The position numbers and the translations under genes were made by a program. The notes below the pieces were generated by a model, which did no database searches, was not told the DNA's origin, and saw only the letters and a program-made list of their open reading frames with translations. DNA of 64,000 nt from Nelumbo lutea (taxonomy: Eukaryota > Streptophyta > Magnoliopsida > Proteales > Nelumbonaceae), in contig JAKGHH010000008.1 in NCBI GenBank assembly GCA_022828595.1, positions 1,610,728 to 1,674,727 of the forward strand. Reading direction: 5' to 3'. Shown piece by piece: positions 34,201-45,961 of this stretch. The first letter of the stretch is position 1, and every line of letters starts with the position of its first letter.

Positions 34201-37200
34201 TAGCGGTCACACCCAAATCAGGGGGTGATTCAGAGAAGGACAGGAGGAAGGAAGACGAGAAGGATGTGGTATGTGAACATTGTAAGAAGCCCAAACATAC
34301 AAAAGAAACATGTTGGAAACTGCACCCTCACTTGGTTCCTGCGAAGTTGAGAAACAAGAAGGGCACTGCTCATGTAGCCGTGAACACTGATTCAGCATCC
34401 TCATCTGGCACAAAAGGAACATTTTGAGACCTTAGCTGCAGTTCGGGCTGCCCTAATACAACTAGAAAAGGAAGTTGGAAATTCAGCTCAACCACCACAG
34501 TCTTCATCAGCCCATGCTACATCGGCCTTTGCACATTTAGGTACTCGAGCTTCAGCCTATCATGCCTCAGCTCAAGGTACTACTTAACCTTGTTGGGTAA
34601 TCGACTCAGGTGCATCTGATCACATGACTAGCTTGTCTCCATTGTTTACTACTTACCATTTGTCTTCTGGTAGGAATAAAGTATCTATTGCTGATGGCTC
34701 CCTGGTTCCTATTTCTGGGAAGGGTGACATCAAGTTATCAGATACTATCTCACTGTCATCTGTCTTGCATGTTCCTAAGCTTGATACTAACATTCTTTCA
34801 GTCAGTAGTATTACCAAGCATATGAACTGTTTAGTAACCTTCTTCCCTGACCGATGTGTTTTTCAGGACTTGGAGATGAAGAAAGTGATTGGGACTGGCC
34901 GTGAGACGAATGGGATCTATCTGTTCGGGGAGCGGTTCCGTCAGGGAGAGTCAGTTGAGAAGATGTATTTTGTTTCTCAGAGTGTGAGTCCGGTTATGCC
35001 AAAGCATAACCGATTAGGTCATTTGTCTTTTCGGTCTTTACAGAGTCTGTTTCCTGCTTTATTTGAGTCTATTGAGTTGTCTTAGTTACAGTGTGAAAGT
35101 TGTGAGTTTGCTAAGCATTGTAGAAAGCCTTATTCATTGAGTAATAAAAGGAGTGATAATTCTTTTGATATTGTGCATACTGACATTTGGGGGCCTTATC
35201 ATATCCCTTCCATGGGTGGGTACAGGTATTTCTTGTTATTTGTTGATGACCATACCCGTTTCTCTTGGGTTTATCTCATGCGTTCACGAGATGAGGTACC
35301 TTTCCTGACCCAAAATTTTCACAAATGATCCTAACCCAGTTTGATGCCAAGATCAAAGTTCTCAGATCTGATAACGCAAATGAATACTTTGCTAAATCAT
35401 TGGCATCTTATCTTCTTCATCATGGGGTTATCCATTAGAGCTCTTGCCCTCATACACCTCAACAGAATGGAGTTTCCGAAAGGAAGAATAGGCACATTTT
35501 GGAAGTGGCTAGAAGTCTCATGTTTATTTCCAATGTTCCTATTCGCTTATGGGGTGATGCTATCCTCATGGCTGTATACCTTATTAATCGGGTTCCTTCC
35601 AGGGTCCTTGATATGCGATCTCCTTTTTCCCTTCTACACCCATGTGAGGACTTGTTTTCCATTCCCCTTAAGACATTCGGTTCTACTTGCTTTGTTCAAC
35701 TTCTTGGTCCCCATCACTCCCAAGTTTGAACCCAAAGCCTCCAAATGCATCTTCCTTGGTTATGCACACACTTAAAAGGGTTATTGCTGCTATGATCCTA
35801 TCTTAGGGAGGAAGTTTGTCTCCATGGATGCCACTTTCTTTGAGGGGACCCCCTATTATCCTCGGGTTTCCCCTCAGGGAGAGAGCAGTGAGAGTGGGGG
35901 TTTGAGTCCTTGTCTTCAGGGGGAGAGTAGTGAGAGTGGGGCAGTTCCTTTACCTATTCCATTGGGTGATGAGAGCTGCAATCAGGAGTTGAGGTAGAGC
36001 TGCAATGGTGAGGGTGGTCAGAGGGATTAGGAGTTGAGGGTCTATCGCAGGCGGTGCAGGCAGGTTGATCCTGATCATCAGCAGTCCATGCCAGCTCCAA
36101 TCTCATCTACAGCTCCAGGTCCAAGTACTACAGTCCCAGGGCCCACGGAGACTTCCCCTATCGTTGCCATTTCACCTCCTACAGATGATCTTGACCTTTC
36201 GATTGCAGTCCGTAAAGGGAAACGACATTGTACCACGTCTACAACCCACTGTATTTCCCATTTTTTATCCTATGATCGCCTATCTCCTACCTATAGGTCC
36301 TACCTTAGTTCCATTTCCAATGTCCCTATTCCAAGCACAGTGCAAGAAGCCCTACCTGTTCCGGAATGGAAAGATGCAATGCAGGTTGAGATGGATGCCC
36401 TGTTGTAAAACAACACCTGGGAGGTAGTTGATCTGCCCAAAGGAAAGAAACCAGTTGGATGAAGATGGGTATTTACGGTGAAGCATAATGCAAATGGATC
36501 TATTGAGAGGTATAAGGCTCGGTTAGTTGCAAGAGGGTTCACACAGACTTATGGCATAGATTACTTGGAGACCTTTGCACCGGTAGCCAAGATGACCACT
36601 ATTCGAGTCCTATTGTCCCTTGCAGCGAGTCACACTTGGCCTTTATACCAAATGGACGTGAAAAATGCCTTTCTGAATGGAGATTTGCAGGAAGAAGTTT
36701 ACATGCATTTGCCTCCTGGATTCTATGATGCAGAAATAGGTAAGAAGGTCTGCCGGCTCAACAAGGCTTTGTATGGTTTGAAACAGTCACCTAGGGCTTG
36801 GTTCGATAGATTCAGACTAGCCCTTGTGAAGTTTGGTTATGTACAGGCCCAGTCAGATCATACCCTATTCATCAAGAGGGTGGAGTCCTCCTTGACACTA
36901 CTGGCAGTATATGTTGATGACATTGTGGTCACAGGGAATGATAGCCATGAGATTGAGTCCCTTAAATAACTTATTCATCAAGAATTTGAGGTGAAGGACC
37001 TTGGTGTACTTTGGTATTTTTTGGGTATTGAGGTTGCTAGGTCCAAACAGGGGATCTTTATCTCTCAGAGGAAATATGTCCTAGACCTGTTGGCAGAAAC
37101 TGGAAAGTTCGGTGTCAAGCTTGCGGATACACCAATTGAACAGAACCACATGATTAGTGCCGAGAGTGGGGAGCTTCTTGAAGACAAAGTTATGTTCCAG

Positions 37201-40200
37201 CAATTGGTAGGAAAGCTCCTATATCTCTGCCTCACTCGGCCGGATATTACTTATGTTGTTAGTGTTGTCAGTCAGTACATGCATTCCCCTAGAACCACAC
37301 ATCTTCTTGCGGCAGAAAGAATCTTAGCCTACTTGAAGAGATGCCCAGGTAGGGGTATACTATTTAAGAACAACAATCACATGAAGGTGGAGGTCTATAC
37401 GAATGCTGATTGGGCTGGGAGTGTTGATGACAGGTCTACCTCAGGATACTGTGCCCTTGTGGGAGGAAACCTTGTCTCCTGGAGAAGTAAGAAACAAAGT
37501 GTTGTCTCCCGGTCAAGTGCTGAAGCAGAATACAGGTCCATGGCCAATGGAGTGGCTGAAATCCTATGGCTAAGATCTCTACTTGAGGAGTTGGGTATTG
37601 AGTATGAGAAGCCCCTGATGCTGTATTGTGATAATCAAGTTGCCATTAATATAGCACATAATCCAGTACAGCATGACAGAACCAAACACATTGAAGTTGA
37701 CCGCCACTTTGTACGAGAGAGGGCCTCATCTCAAGAAGTATGCCTCCCTTACATCACATCCAGTTTGCAACTAGCAGACATCCTCACTAAAGCTGTATTA
37801 AGAAAGAAGCTAGAAGCAGATCTATCCAAGTTGGGAATGATGAACATATACTCCCAACTTGAGGGGGAGTGTAGAGAACATTGATGTGGGCCCCATAGCT
37901 GTGGTCCCACTCTGTCCGTAGGGTAGAATGTATCTAGTCACAGCTGTGGTCAATTTGTTATTCTGTTATTCCTAGTTGTTATTTAATTTTTCAGTTTTAT
38001 GTTATGTGTTAGCAGTTATGATGTAAACACCAAGGGCAGATATGTCCTTTCGTGTAACTAGCATAACATATAAATATTAAATTAAAGTGGCGGCGGCAGA
38101 TTATTGAGATTTTGTTCTTTTCCTCAAAACCTGTGTTCTACTGCTCTCTCACCACTTTTTCTTCTACTTCTTCACTTTCTCTTCTCATCGAACCTAAAGT
38201 TTCTTAGTGATCAAGACTGATAGCAGTCTTGAACACCTACACATGGCTCGCCTTACAATTGTTTTATAATATTTTCCTTTTAATCTACTATCACATATAA
38301 GTATAGAAGCACCCCTCCATTTTTATAGTTGGCCTTACGATCTTTTTATAGTATTTTCCTTTTCTTCTAAGTGGTATTCTCCTATCACACAACAGTCTAG
38401 ATGCACCCCTCCGTTTTGCCCAACATGCTCTAATTCGTTGGGTGGCATCCTCCTCCTCAATCTCTCCCTTGTTATGAATTATTGAACCAAGGTACCGGAA
38501 ATGGTCATATCAAGTTATTTCTTGGTCTCCAATCCTAAGTGTATCTTGATTTACACTCCTATTATTACTAAATTTACATGTCGTATACTTTGTTTTAGTC
38601 CTTTAAAAAAAACTCTTGTTTCTAGGGCATTTGCCCATAGGCTTAATTTTGCATTTAACCATTCAGTAGTTTCATCAATTAAACTAATGTCATCTGCAAA
38701 CAACATGCACCAAGGAACCTCTTCTTTAATATGTTTAGTCAATTCATCTATGATCAGTGCAAATAGATAAGGGCTAAGTGTTGAACCTTAGTGAGGACCC
38801 AACGTAATTGTAAAATTTGAAGTCTCTCCCACTAGTGTTCTAACATTGGGTGTTGTCCCCTCAGACATATCCTTAATTAGGTTTTTGTACCTATTTTAAG
38901 CCCTTTTTTTTTCAAGACCCAACATATTACCTCTCTAGGAACTCTATCATAAACACCATATTAAGTCTTTCTTTTTTTCTAAGAACTTTTCTATTAATCG
39001 TCTTAAAAGAAATATAGCTTCCATGGTTGATCTCCCCGACATAAAGCCAAGTTGGTTCTTTGATACACTTGTTTCAAGTCGTAATCTTTGTTCAATTATT
39101 CTCTCCCAAAGTTTCATAGTGTGGCTTATGAGTTTAATCCCTCAATAACTATTACAACTTTGCATATCATCTTTGTTCTTAAATATAGGCACCATTACTA
39201 CAATTTCTCTAATCATCAGACATCTTCTTTTCTTTTATTATCTTATTTAATAGCTTATTTAGCCATTATAAGCCTACCTCTCCCATACCTTTCCACACTT
39301 CTATTGGAATCCCATCAAGTCCTAATGCCTTTCCCTTCTTCATTTTATTTAGTGTCTCTCTTACTTCTAGGTCTAACTCTACAAAGGTACATATTATTTT
39401 TAACACTTTTAGTATTGCTAGCTTCTCCTCCATTAGCACTCTCTCCCTTTTGTTCATTTAATAATTTTTCATAATAGTTTTCTCATCTTTGTTTGATTTC
39501 GTCATCTTTTACCAAGACTCTTTGATCTTCATATTTAATGCACTTAACATGGTTTAAATCTCTGCATTTCTTTCTTTTAGTTTTGCTAGTTTATATATAT
39601 TCTTTTTTCCCCCTCATTAGTGCTTAATTTATGGTAAACCTTGTCATAAGCCCTGCATTTAGCTTCATTCACTTTCTTTTAAACTTCCTTTCTTATGGTT
39701 TTATATTGTTTCAAATTTTCTGCATTTTTAGCATCTTGCCATGGTTTAAAGCTCCGCCTTTCCTTTCTCCTGATTAGATGATTAAAATCATCAAATCAGT
39801 GTTATATTTGGCTCATGGAAATCTCATAGGCAATCAAGTAGAGTACTAGAGTATAGATGACTCTAAATGCTCAGATTTAGGATTAGAGCATTTGGCCAAA
39901 GACTTGGACATAAGCCCTACTGGACCCAGTGGGAAGATAGGATCCCATAGACCAAACATAAATTATGATGAAAGGAAGAGGCAAAAAAAGAACATGGTGA
40001 CAACAGTGATCAATGAACATGGTGACAACCAAAACGGAACTGGTGACTTGACTGCTTCTCGGCTCGATTTGGTCCGATTTTTAAAATAGTGACTAAAATA
40101 CTCATTTTTGAATTTAGTCCGTAAATTGAACTACTACTTTTCGCCTCATTCCCTCTATTTAAATCTAACATGTTTTTTTGATAAATGAACAAAAGAAAAG

Positions 40201-40945
40201 GATACAACAAAATGATAAAACACTACAAAAAGAAAAGTTTAGCGAAGTAGGTAGGCATGTCAATGATACTTGAAACTTCACAATTCAATCTGATTATCAC
40301 ATATTTGGATGAGGTGTTTATGTAGTTAGATTTGAATTTTGCAATCTGCATCTGATTAATAATAAAAACAAAAAATAAAAATACATAAAGTTTATAAAAA
40401 AATTTGGATATATTATTACTATAATTATCATCATCTAGATTAGCATAAATTTAGGTATCTTTCCCTTGATTTGCTTGTTTCTAGTATTGACTACCTACTT
40501 ATTTTTTGAATACTGAAGGTCCAAAAGCGTGGCTCTGTGGGAAGATCCATTGATGTTACACGATACAGTGGGTATAATGAGCTCAGGCGTGACCTGGCAC
40601 ACATGTTTGGGATTGAAGGGCAGTTGGAAGATCCACACAGAACTGAGTGGAAATTGGTCTATGTGGATCATGAAAATGACATTCTTCTTGTTGGAGATGA
40701 TCCGTGGGAGTAAGTCAGAGACCATAATAACTAAATACCCTAATAATTACATCACTTCCCATCTGTAGCTGTGTACTTCATTTTCACCCCTTAATTTTTC
40801 AAATTGCAGGGAATTTGTAAGTTGTGTTCAGAGCATAAAGATACTGTCATCTACTGAGGTCCAGCAGATCAGTCTGGATGGTGATCTGGGCAACATGCGA
40901 GATCAGGCTTGTAGCGGGTCTGATAGCGGGAATGCATGGAAGTGA
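25244..40945 (+). CDS. Auxin response factor, class A activator (ARF7/ARF19 type)
   Basis: Nuclear transcription factor that binds auxin response elements and activates auxin genes. Exons: 25244-25286, 26193-26305, 26394-26489, 26872-26928, 27043-27198, 27305-27389, 28245-28335, 28420-28584, 28685-28880, 29158-29296, 29744-31419, 40519-40709, 40810-40945. They total 3144 nt, 1047 residues; all phases agree. ELWHACAGP lies near residue 25. The B3 DNA-binding domain is about 126-228 ([20 protein letters not shown]). The ARF domain follows to about 365. The glutamine-rich middle region is about 487-690. The C-terminal PB1 domain, about 940-1030, mediates pairing with ARF and Aux/IAA proteins. 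It has both faces: lysine 942 in [13 protein letters not shown] and the acidic [17 protein letters not shown]. Length, Q-rich middle and PB1 point to ARF7/ARF19 rather than ARF5, 6 or 8. Intron 11 (31420-40518, about 9.1 kb) contains a LINE split by a copia element. No gene symbol is given because the orthologue cannot be fixed without a tree. Confidence 0.92.
30061..30665 (+). repeat. CAG/CAA-rich tract encoding the ARF glutamine-rich region
   Basis: About 200 codons dominated by CAG and CAA, with interspersed Leu, Pro, His and Ser. It encodes the activation segment typical of class A ARFs. CAG and CAA are mixed rather than pure, which limits slippage. The antisense Leu-rich frame over it (30079-30315) is a mirror image, not a gene. 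Confidence 0.9.
32358..32729 (+). repeat. Copia 5' LTR
   Basis: Begins TGTAGAGAACATTG and ends GAACACCTACA, so the LTR has TGTAG...CTACA inverted ends. Followed immediately by the primer binding site. A TATAAATATTAAAT motif about 32560-32575 could be the promoter core. Confidence 0.95.
32730..32742 (+). other. Copia primer binding site
   Basis: TGGTATCAGAGCC directly after the 5' LTR is the usual plant copia site complementary to the 3' end of initiator methionine tRNA. Confidence 0.9.
33506..34427 (+). pseudogene. Copia gag region with CCHC zinc knuckle (frameshifted)
   Basis: The ATG at 33506 opens a gag frame containing [21 protein letters not shown] frameshift near 33945 moves the continuation ([18 protein letters not shown]) into another frame, and it then runs through 34095-34427 with a zinc knuckle [14 protein letters not shown] (C-x2-C-x4-H-x4-C). 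In copia elements this protein packages the RNA. Confidence 0.85.
34580..35775 (+). pseudogene. Copia protease and integrase region (stops)
   Basis: Protease core [12 protein letters not shown] at about 34594-34629. The integrase region starts with [12 protein letters not shown] (about 35006), continues with [13 protein letters not shown] after a stop at 35083-35085, and [10 protein letters not shown] and [13 protein letters not shown] near 35170-35260. A frameshift near 35300-35340 and further stops follow. A later frame carries [18 protein letters not shown] (about 35708-35765). Confidence 0.85.
36370..37884 (+). pseudogene. Copia reverse transcriptase and RNase H region (stops)
   Basis: RT motifs: [19 protein letters not shown] (about 36508-36564), [49 protein letters not shown] and the catalytic YVDDIVV (about 36909). 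RNase [10 protein letters not shown] (about 37398), [18 protein letters not shown] and DILTKAV. An in-frame TAA at 36967-36969 separates the halves, and a TGA replaces a tryptophan codon at about 36460. The catalytic residues are visible but the frame is closed. Confidence 0.9.
37861..37869 (+). other. Copia polypurine tract
   Basis: GAGGGGGAG immediately before the 3' LTR, the normal position for priming plus-strand synthesis. Confidence 0.85.
37870..38241 (+). repeat. Copia 3' LTR
   Basis: Same ends as the 5' LTR (TGTAG...CTACA) and same length, 372 bases. Differences include a 3-base loss in the GTTGTTATG stretch, a 3-base gain in the CTTCTTCAC stretch and about ten substitutions, mostly transitions. 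Followed by CATGG. Confidence 0.95.
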
Positions 40946-41280
40946 CAATTTGATGACAATTCTTCTACGTCTTTTGATCAGTAAGGATGGTCAGGGTGTA
41001 AAAAGGAATGGCGGACCTTCTGGCCTTGTCAATTTACATTGGTGAGGATAGTCGCATTCAAAACTGGAAGGCTGAATTGCATTGCTTATACGCTTGGTTG
41101 GAAACCGTCTATAAAAGGTTGGATTAGCTATAATATTAGTACAAGGAATCGTTCTGACGCCACATACAGGGATGTGGATAGCATACTATATATTGTTTTT
41201 TTTGTCTCCTCTTTCTGTGCATCTTCATGTGAGAGAGAGAGAGAACCTTGCTTTCTTCAATTCTAACATCTGTTTGTCAC
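40946..41280 (+). other. Probable ARF 3' untranslated region
   Basis: Follows the TGA at 40943-40945, which I chose because the last exon keeps frame from the PB1 domain to this stop. Contains a short (GA)n run near 41228. No clear AATAAA was placed, so the 3' end is unknown. Confidence 0.45.
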
Positions 41281-43178
41281 ATACATTTAAATACAACAGG
41301 GAACTATGGAGATAGAACGTGGTTCCTGGCTTTCAAATGTATTCAGATATACATGGCAATTTCTTCTTTTCTGTAAAAAATTGGATAATGCATGTTACCC
41401 AGAAAGTTTTAACTGTAAGTACAATTTTTTTTTGGGCTGGGATAACGTACGTGTTATCTTGAAATAAGAAAGCCAGAAAATTAGCATACCTTCTCTCATT
41501 CTTGAAGGATATGTGCAGATTATTAATTGTTGGTATTTCTCAAGATACATCTCCCCGGGTGGCTCAACAATGACTCCGGTCCAGGTGATGGGACAGCTCA
41601 TGTTGTTAATGTTACAGACTTAGTTAAGCTTGTTCAATCTCTGTACCTTCTCCCCGATTTTATTGTCTGTACTGTTCGATGATTTGAAGGCTTGAAGCAA
41701 CGAAATTGCTTGAGGCTGAGGCCTGAGGGCTTTATAGAAAAAGAAAATGAAAGTATTATCGATATGCAAAAAAATGACGTTTTAATGAAGATGCTAGTAT
41801 TTCAATTTTTTTTTTAATATTTATGCATTTCCGCATTCCTGTCATCACTCATCAGCTTAATATAGCATTACTCTGTACGTGTTCCGGCGAAGCTTGTCAA
41901 TTGTCATCTAGGCAAGTATTGACAATATACATCTAAGAGACCCGCAACACTGCTATTACATTCGATACACTTGATATTTAGGGATGGTGACCCTTTAAAA
42001 TTCCAAACGAAGTAATTTATTGGAAGTTTAAATATTTATTACATTTTTAATTTTAAATATCTATGTTAATATTGGGAGTTGACTTTTTGGTCTTTAATTA
42101 GTTGTGTCATTTTAGGATATCTTACCACATGGGAAAGATACCATTTTAACTGTTTTATTAAAATCTTCATCTAGATTTATGATTATACCCTTGGTCTCTT
42201 TTATCCAACTTAGTTGAGAACCCACGGGCCACACCACAATACCTAGAAAACACTTATTTAGGATTAATAAATTAAGCTTGTCTATTAGCCAAAACAAATG
42301 AAGCTAGAATCTAGATAATAAGCTCTGGAACTGAAAATTATCCAAAAGGGAGAAACTAGGTTCAACGCCAGCCAGTATTATTGCTCTATCCCTTGACCAT
42401 CACCCCTTAAAATTTAACAAATACAGTAGATATTCCCAATTATTGGCCAACGTGAACTAGACCATGAGTAGAATCTCAGCTCAAGGCCACTGTGCTAGCT
42501 TCCTCATCGCTTATTGCTGAAGTTGCTCTTTGAGTGAAAACAGCTACTTCTTTAAACTTGGAGGCCGTTATTTTTGAATCAGACTGTAAATTCTGATTGA
42601 TGGGTTCCCAATCCCAGACCAGCAAAGAATGTTTTTAGATAGGTTCCCGAACAATTCTCTTCGCAGAATTTGTTGGTTGACTCAATGCCGAGATGGTTAC
42701 AGACGCTGTTTGTTTTGATTACTGTTGGTTTCCTTGTTTCATTTTTTCCCCTTTTTTGTAGTTCTCTTTTTGTCTTCATTTCTTTGTTCTGAATGAATTG
42801 CCTTTTCAGTTTTCACCCAAAAGATATCATCTGACGGTTACTGAATAGAATAATGTTTATTTCTTTAAACTGGAATAAATCTAGGCCTCGTCTTGATTCA
42901 ATTAGGTAAACCGTTAATTACGACAAATGAATTAAAATGAAAGCTGCATATCGGCATATAACTCAACTGCACAACCACTTGTACCCAAAACACACACACA
43001 CACACTACACATTACACGTGGGACTGCAATTGGAATTAAACATTTAAACTACAACCAAAAAGCCGAGATGAATATTGTTTGATAAAGCAAGTGTGGTCGA
43101 TTGCACTTGAACACTACTGCCTCAGAACAAGTCACCAGAAAATATAGGCTAAAAATAACGAGTACAAATACATTAGTA
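41281..43178. other. Convergent spacer between the ARF and CPN20 genes
   Basis: About 2.2 kb separates the stop codons of two genes pointing at each other. The part next to 43179 should be the CPN20 3' untranslated region. A (CA)n run lies at about 42989-43004. The minus-strand frames at 42112-42297 and 42579-42779 have no recognisable domain. Confidence 0.45.
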
Positions 43179-45593
43179 CTACGAGAGTACAGCCATGATA
43201 TCAGATGCTCTTAGAGCAATATAGTCAGATCCATCGCTGCCCTTGAAGTCGTTCCCTGCATACTTTGAGTACAAAACTGTATTTCCGGGGGTAACAGTCA
43301 ACGGCTTCCTGTTACCCTGTTCGTCCAGAGGCCCTGGTCCAACGGCAATTACCTGTTTCAAGGCAACATAAATTAGGACCAGTCATCGGTACGAGGGTGC
43401 CACCTCGCAAACTGAATTACTTAAAGAATTATATAGATAGAAATATCATTTCGCAGCTTTGAAAATTTTCGCTAGCAACCTACATGCTTAACATCATTAA
43501 CACAAGGGGTGATCAAATTGTTTATTTAAGATTTTATGAAAAACCCACTCACCGTGCCAATGGAAGGTTTCTCCTTGGCTGCCTCTGTTAGCAGCAAGCC
43601 ACCGGCAGTCTTTCCCTCGGCTTCAGCAACCTGGTACGAAAAGTACACGAACAATGAACAATATTCACTTGCAGTTGTAAAGCCAACAGATACACTATGA
43701 TATTGATGCTGGCTTATTCTTTGTTCACCGGGTGCCATTCAAGCTTTTTCATTACTTAACCTGACCATATGATGGATGGAAGTGGTTGTAAAGAGGGAGC
43801 AAACCTTGATTAATACCCGATCATTTAGAGGCTTGAGATCCTTGATGTCATCAGACTCGAGGATACCTACAATATCATCCTCCTTCAATAAAAGATGGTT
43901 TGATCCATTGAACTCAAGCTCTGTCCCCGCATACTTGGAGTACACGATCTGAGTACCAGTCTAGAAAAACACAGTATAAAAAGCGTCAGTTGAACTAAAT
44001 CAACAACAGAGACAATGACATGGTATATCGAAACTGGCCAATCACCTTGACACTAATTTCCACTTTGTTCTGGCCAATTGTCCTGCCCTCCCCAACTTCT
44101 ACTACTTCACCTCCTTGTGGTTTTGTCTGGGCTGTTGAAGGGAGCAGAATACCACCTACAGTCTTCTCCTCTGCAGTTTTTATCTTCGCCAGCACTCTAT
44201 CGCCCAAGGGTTTGATGGAAGTGTACTGACAAGTTATAAAAGCTAATTGGTGACGTTGTAGAAATGGAGGTAGTAAACAGAAAGAACCATGCACGTATGA
44301 CAACGTATTGGTTTAGAAATAACAAACAGGGAGGACTACAATTTAAACCACATTTGGGTAAAATTGTTAATCAAATCATCCTTGTTGACGCAAATGGAAA
44401 TCATATAGTTATTTCACTTTTCTGTATGCATAAAAGAAACAATAACAATCTATTTGCTCACAGATGACAGAACAGGCCAAGGCATAAAAAAAAATCAACC
44501 ATTAAGACTGATGGTCATAACAGCCACACCGTAAAAGTTGATATTAACCCAACTTTCTCGATTTGACAGTAAGAATACTCTTGCCCTGTATGAATACACA
44601 AACAATAAGCATCATTTAAAGAACACTACACCATGCATTTTGATATGTTGCGGACAAGTGAGTGGGGATTAGACCCAAGAAGAAAGGAAAAGAACACTTG
44701 TACACCAGGCAGAGCATTTAGAAGCTGGAACAGAGATTCAGTTTCTAAATAGATCTCTATTTCCAATTGTATGAATCTATTAAGAACGCTTCACTACATG
44801 TAAAGTACCAAAACGGACATACAACATCCGGAAGCAATACCAACTTCCTATCCTAGCTTGGTACAATACTTCTGCTTGTATAGACTGGCCGTAGAAACAA
44901 TGACTAGTTAAAATGGAACCCACCATAAACAAGACCATTTCAATCCACTTCCAATTTATATTCTTTACCAATTGAAGTAGTTAAAGTTGTTCAAAACTGA
45001 AAGCCAAATGCATCATCACAAAAAAAAAAAAAAAATTCATTCTTACAAAGCAATCTACACTCTTATGATATAAAATTACTAATCTACTTCCCACACTTCC
45101 AGAGTAGAATCTTAAAACAAATTTGCTTCACGGTTGCACTAGACCAAAAATAATAATTGCTGCTTTACCAAAAAATATAATAATAATTGCTTCACCAGTG
45201 CATATCGATAACATAATTGAATCTACGCTGAGTTATTGATTGCAAGTAAAAATACAGATTTAATATGCAAAAGAAAAAATTAACAGGCTTCATTTTTTTC
45301 AAACTTGTTAATGCCACAGAACCAAGCAACAAATATAGTTACCACAACATTGTTTCGTAATTCTTTATCGAGGGGAAATTGGTGTCCGGGGAGGGGTTGA
45401 AGAAGAGAGACAATACCTTTGGCGCAACGACGGTGGCAGCTCTTACCACGAGCCCCCGGAAGGACCTCTGATTAAGTCCAATACTGGAAATCCCGGCTAA
45501 AGAAACACCACTAGTCCTGGATGGACTGAGTCCTTGAAAAGAAGGAAATCTACGGGTTGAAATAGAAGAACCAGTAAACTGAATTGACGCCAT
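43179..45593 (-). CDS. CPN20: Chloroplast 20-kDa co-chaperonin (CPN20/CPN21)
   Basis: Plastid partner of chaperonin 60: it caps the CPN60 ring during folding of imported proteins such as Rubisco subunits. Exons in transcript order: 45593-45417, 44225-44046, 43960-43805, 43630-43553, 43352-43179. All introns are phase 0. The total is 765 nt, 254 residues, close to the family's roughly 250. Residues 1 to about 55 are a Ser/Arg-rich chloroplast transit peptide. Two cpn10 domains follow in tandem: [15 protein letters not shown] from residue 60 with mobile loop KTVGGILLP, and [11 protein letters not shown] from about 161 with mobile loop KTAGGLLLT. Each closes with a [15 protein letters not shown] strand and a final DIxxxL segment ([16 protein letters not shown]). 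The double domain separates it from single-domain mitochondrial and plastid cpn10. It is convergent with the ARF gene and appears intact. Confidence 0.96.
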
Positions 45594-45850
45594 GAATTCC
45601 TAAGGAAGAAAATAACCTCGAACGTATAAGAAAAAAATCATCTCAGACAAGTAATATCTGCATTTTATCAAAGCAAACGCCGAATTTCCATACAATCCTT
45701 AGAATACGTCCAGATGAATAAGCAAAGGTGAGATACACAAAAAAGGGGGGAGGGGAAGAGACCAAACCTGAAACAAGAGTGAAAAATGAGCGTGAAGATT
45801 TGTTTCCACTGAAATTTTCTATCTTTCCACTGCAAAGAGGAAGAGGAGAA
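45594..45850 (-). other. CPN20 5' leader with a probable intron
   Basis: Just upstream of the ATG the minus strand reads CTTCCTTAG then GAATTCATG, a good acceptor. Further up, TTGTTTCAG followed by GTTTGG (boundary about 45768) gives a possible donor. A leader intron of about 165 bases is inferred, not proven. Confidence 0.4.
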
Positions 45851-45876
45851 GAAGATAAACCCTAGAAGCTCTCAGG

Positions 45877-45961
45877 GATATATGGGGAAGTTTTATTGAA
45901 GATAAGAGACTTCTAGAAACTAGAAATTTGTATGGAACCACGGGGAGGAAAGTTCCGGAAC
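45877..45961 (-). promoter_or_regulatory. CPN20 promoter: TATA-like box and heat shock elements
   Basis: GGAAAGTTCCGGAAC at 45947-45961 is a perfect three-unit heat shock element (nGAAnnTTCnnGAAn). A second inverted pair, TTCTAGAA, is at 45911-45918. A CCATATATCC TATA-like sequence is at about 45876-45885, downstream of both in the direction of the gene. The spacing is that of a heat-inducible plant promoter, which would fit a chaperonin subunit. Regulation is inferred from motifs only. Confidence 0.55.

Larger units (their letters stand above)
32358..38241 (+). mobile_element. Ty1/copia LTR retrotransposon, degenerate, nested in the LINE
   Basis: 5884 bases with two 372-base LTRs and perfect 5-base target duplications CATGG (32353-32357 and 38242-38246). 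Gene order is gag, protease, integrase, reverse transcriptase, RNase H, which defines copia. It lies in the sense direction of the ARF gene. Several stops and at least one frameshift make it non-autonomous. The two LTRs differ by roughly ten substitutions and two 3-base indels by eye (about 97 percent identity), so the insertion is fairly young. Confidence 0.95.
31935..39800 (-). mobile_element. RTE-type LINE remnant in ARF intron 11, split by a copia insertion
   Basis: Minus-strand reverse transcriptase remains appear in order. An upstream segment with [16 protein letters not shown] is near 39760. [20 protein letters not shown] is at about 39290-39350, and the catalytic-loop variant [11 protein letters not shown] is near 38690. 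The C-terminal part ([30 protein letters not shown]) is at 32355-31990. The reading passes straight from 38242 to 32357 once the copia element and one CATGG copy are set aside, so this was one LINE before that insertion. It ends near 31935 in an ATGATGAATC-type tail. Many stops and frameshifts break it. The RLRWFGH tail is typical of plant RTE-clade elements; clade is from memory. Confidence 0.8.

Noticed and set aside
25244..40945. miR167 or tasiR-ARF target site in the ARF gene
   Set aside because: I saw no match to either site in the exons, consistent with an ARF7/19-type gene; those sites belong to ARF6/8 and ARF2/3/4.
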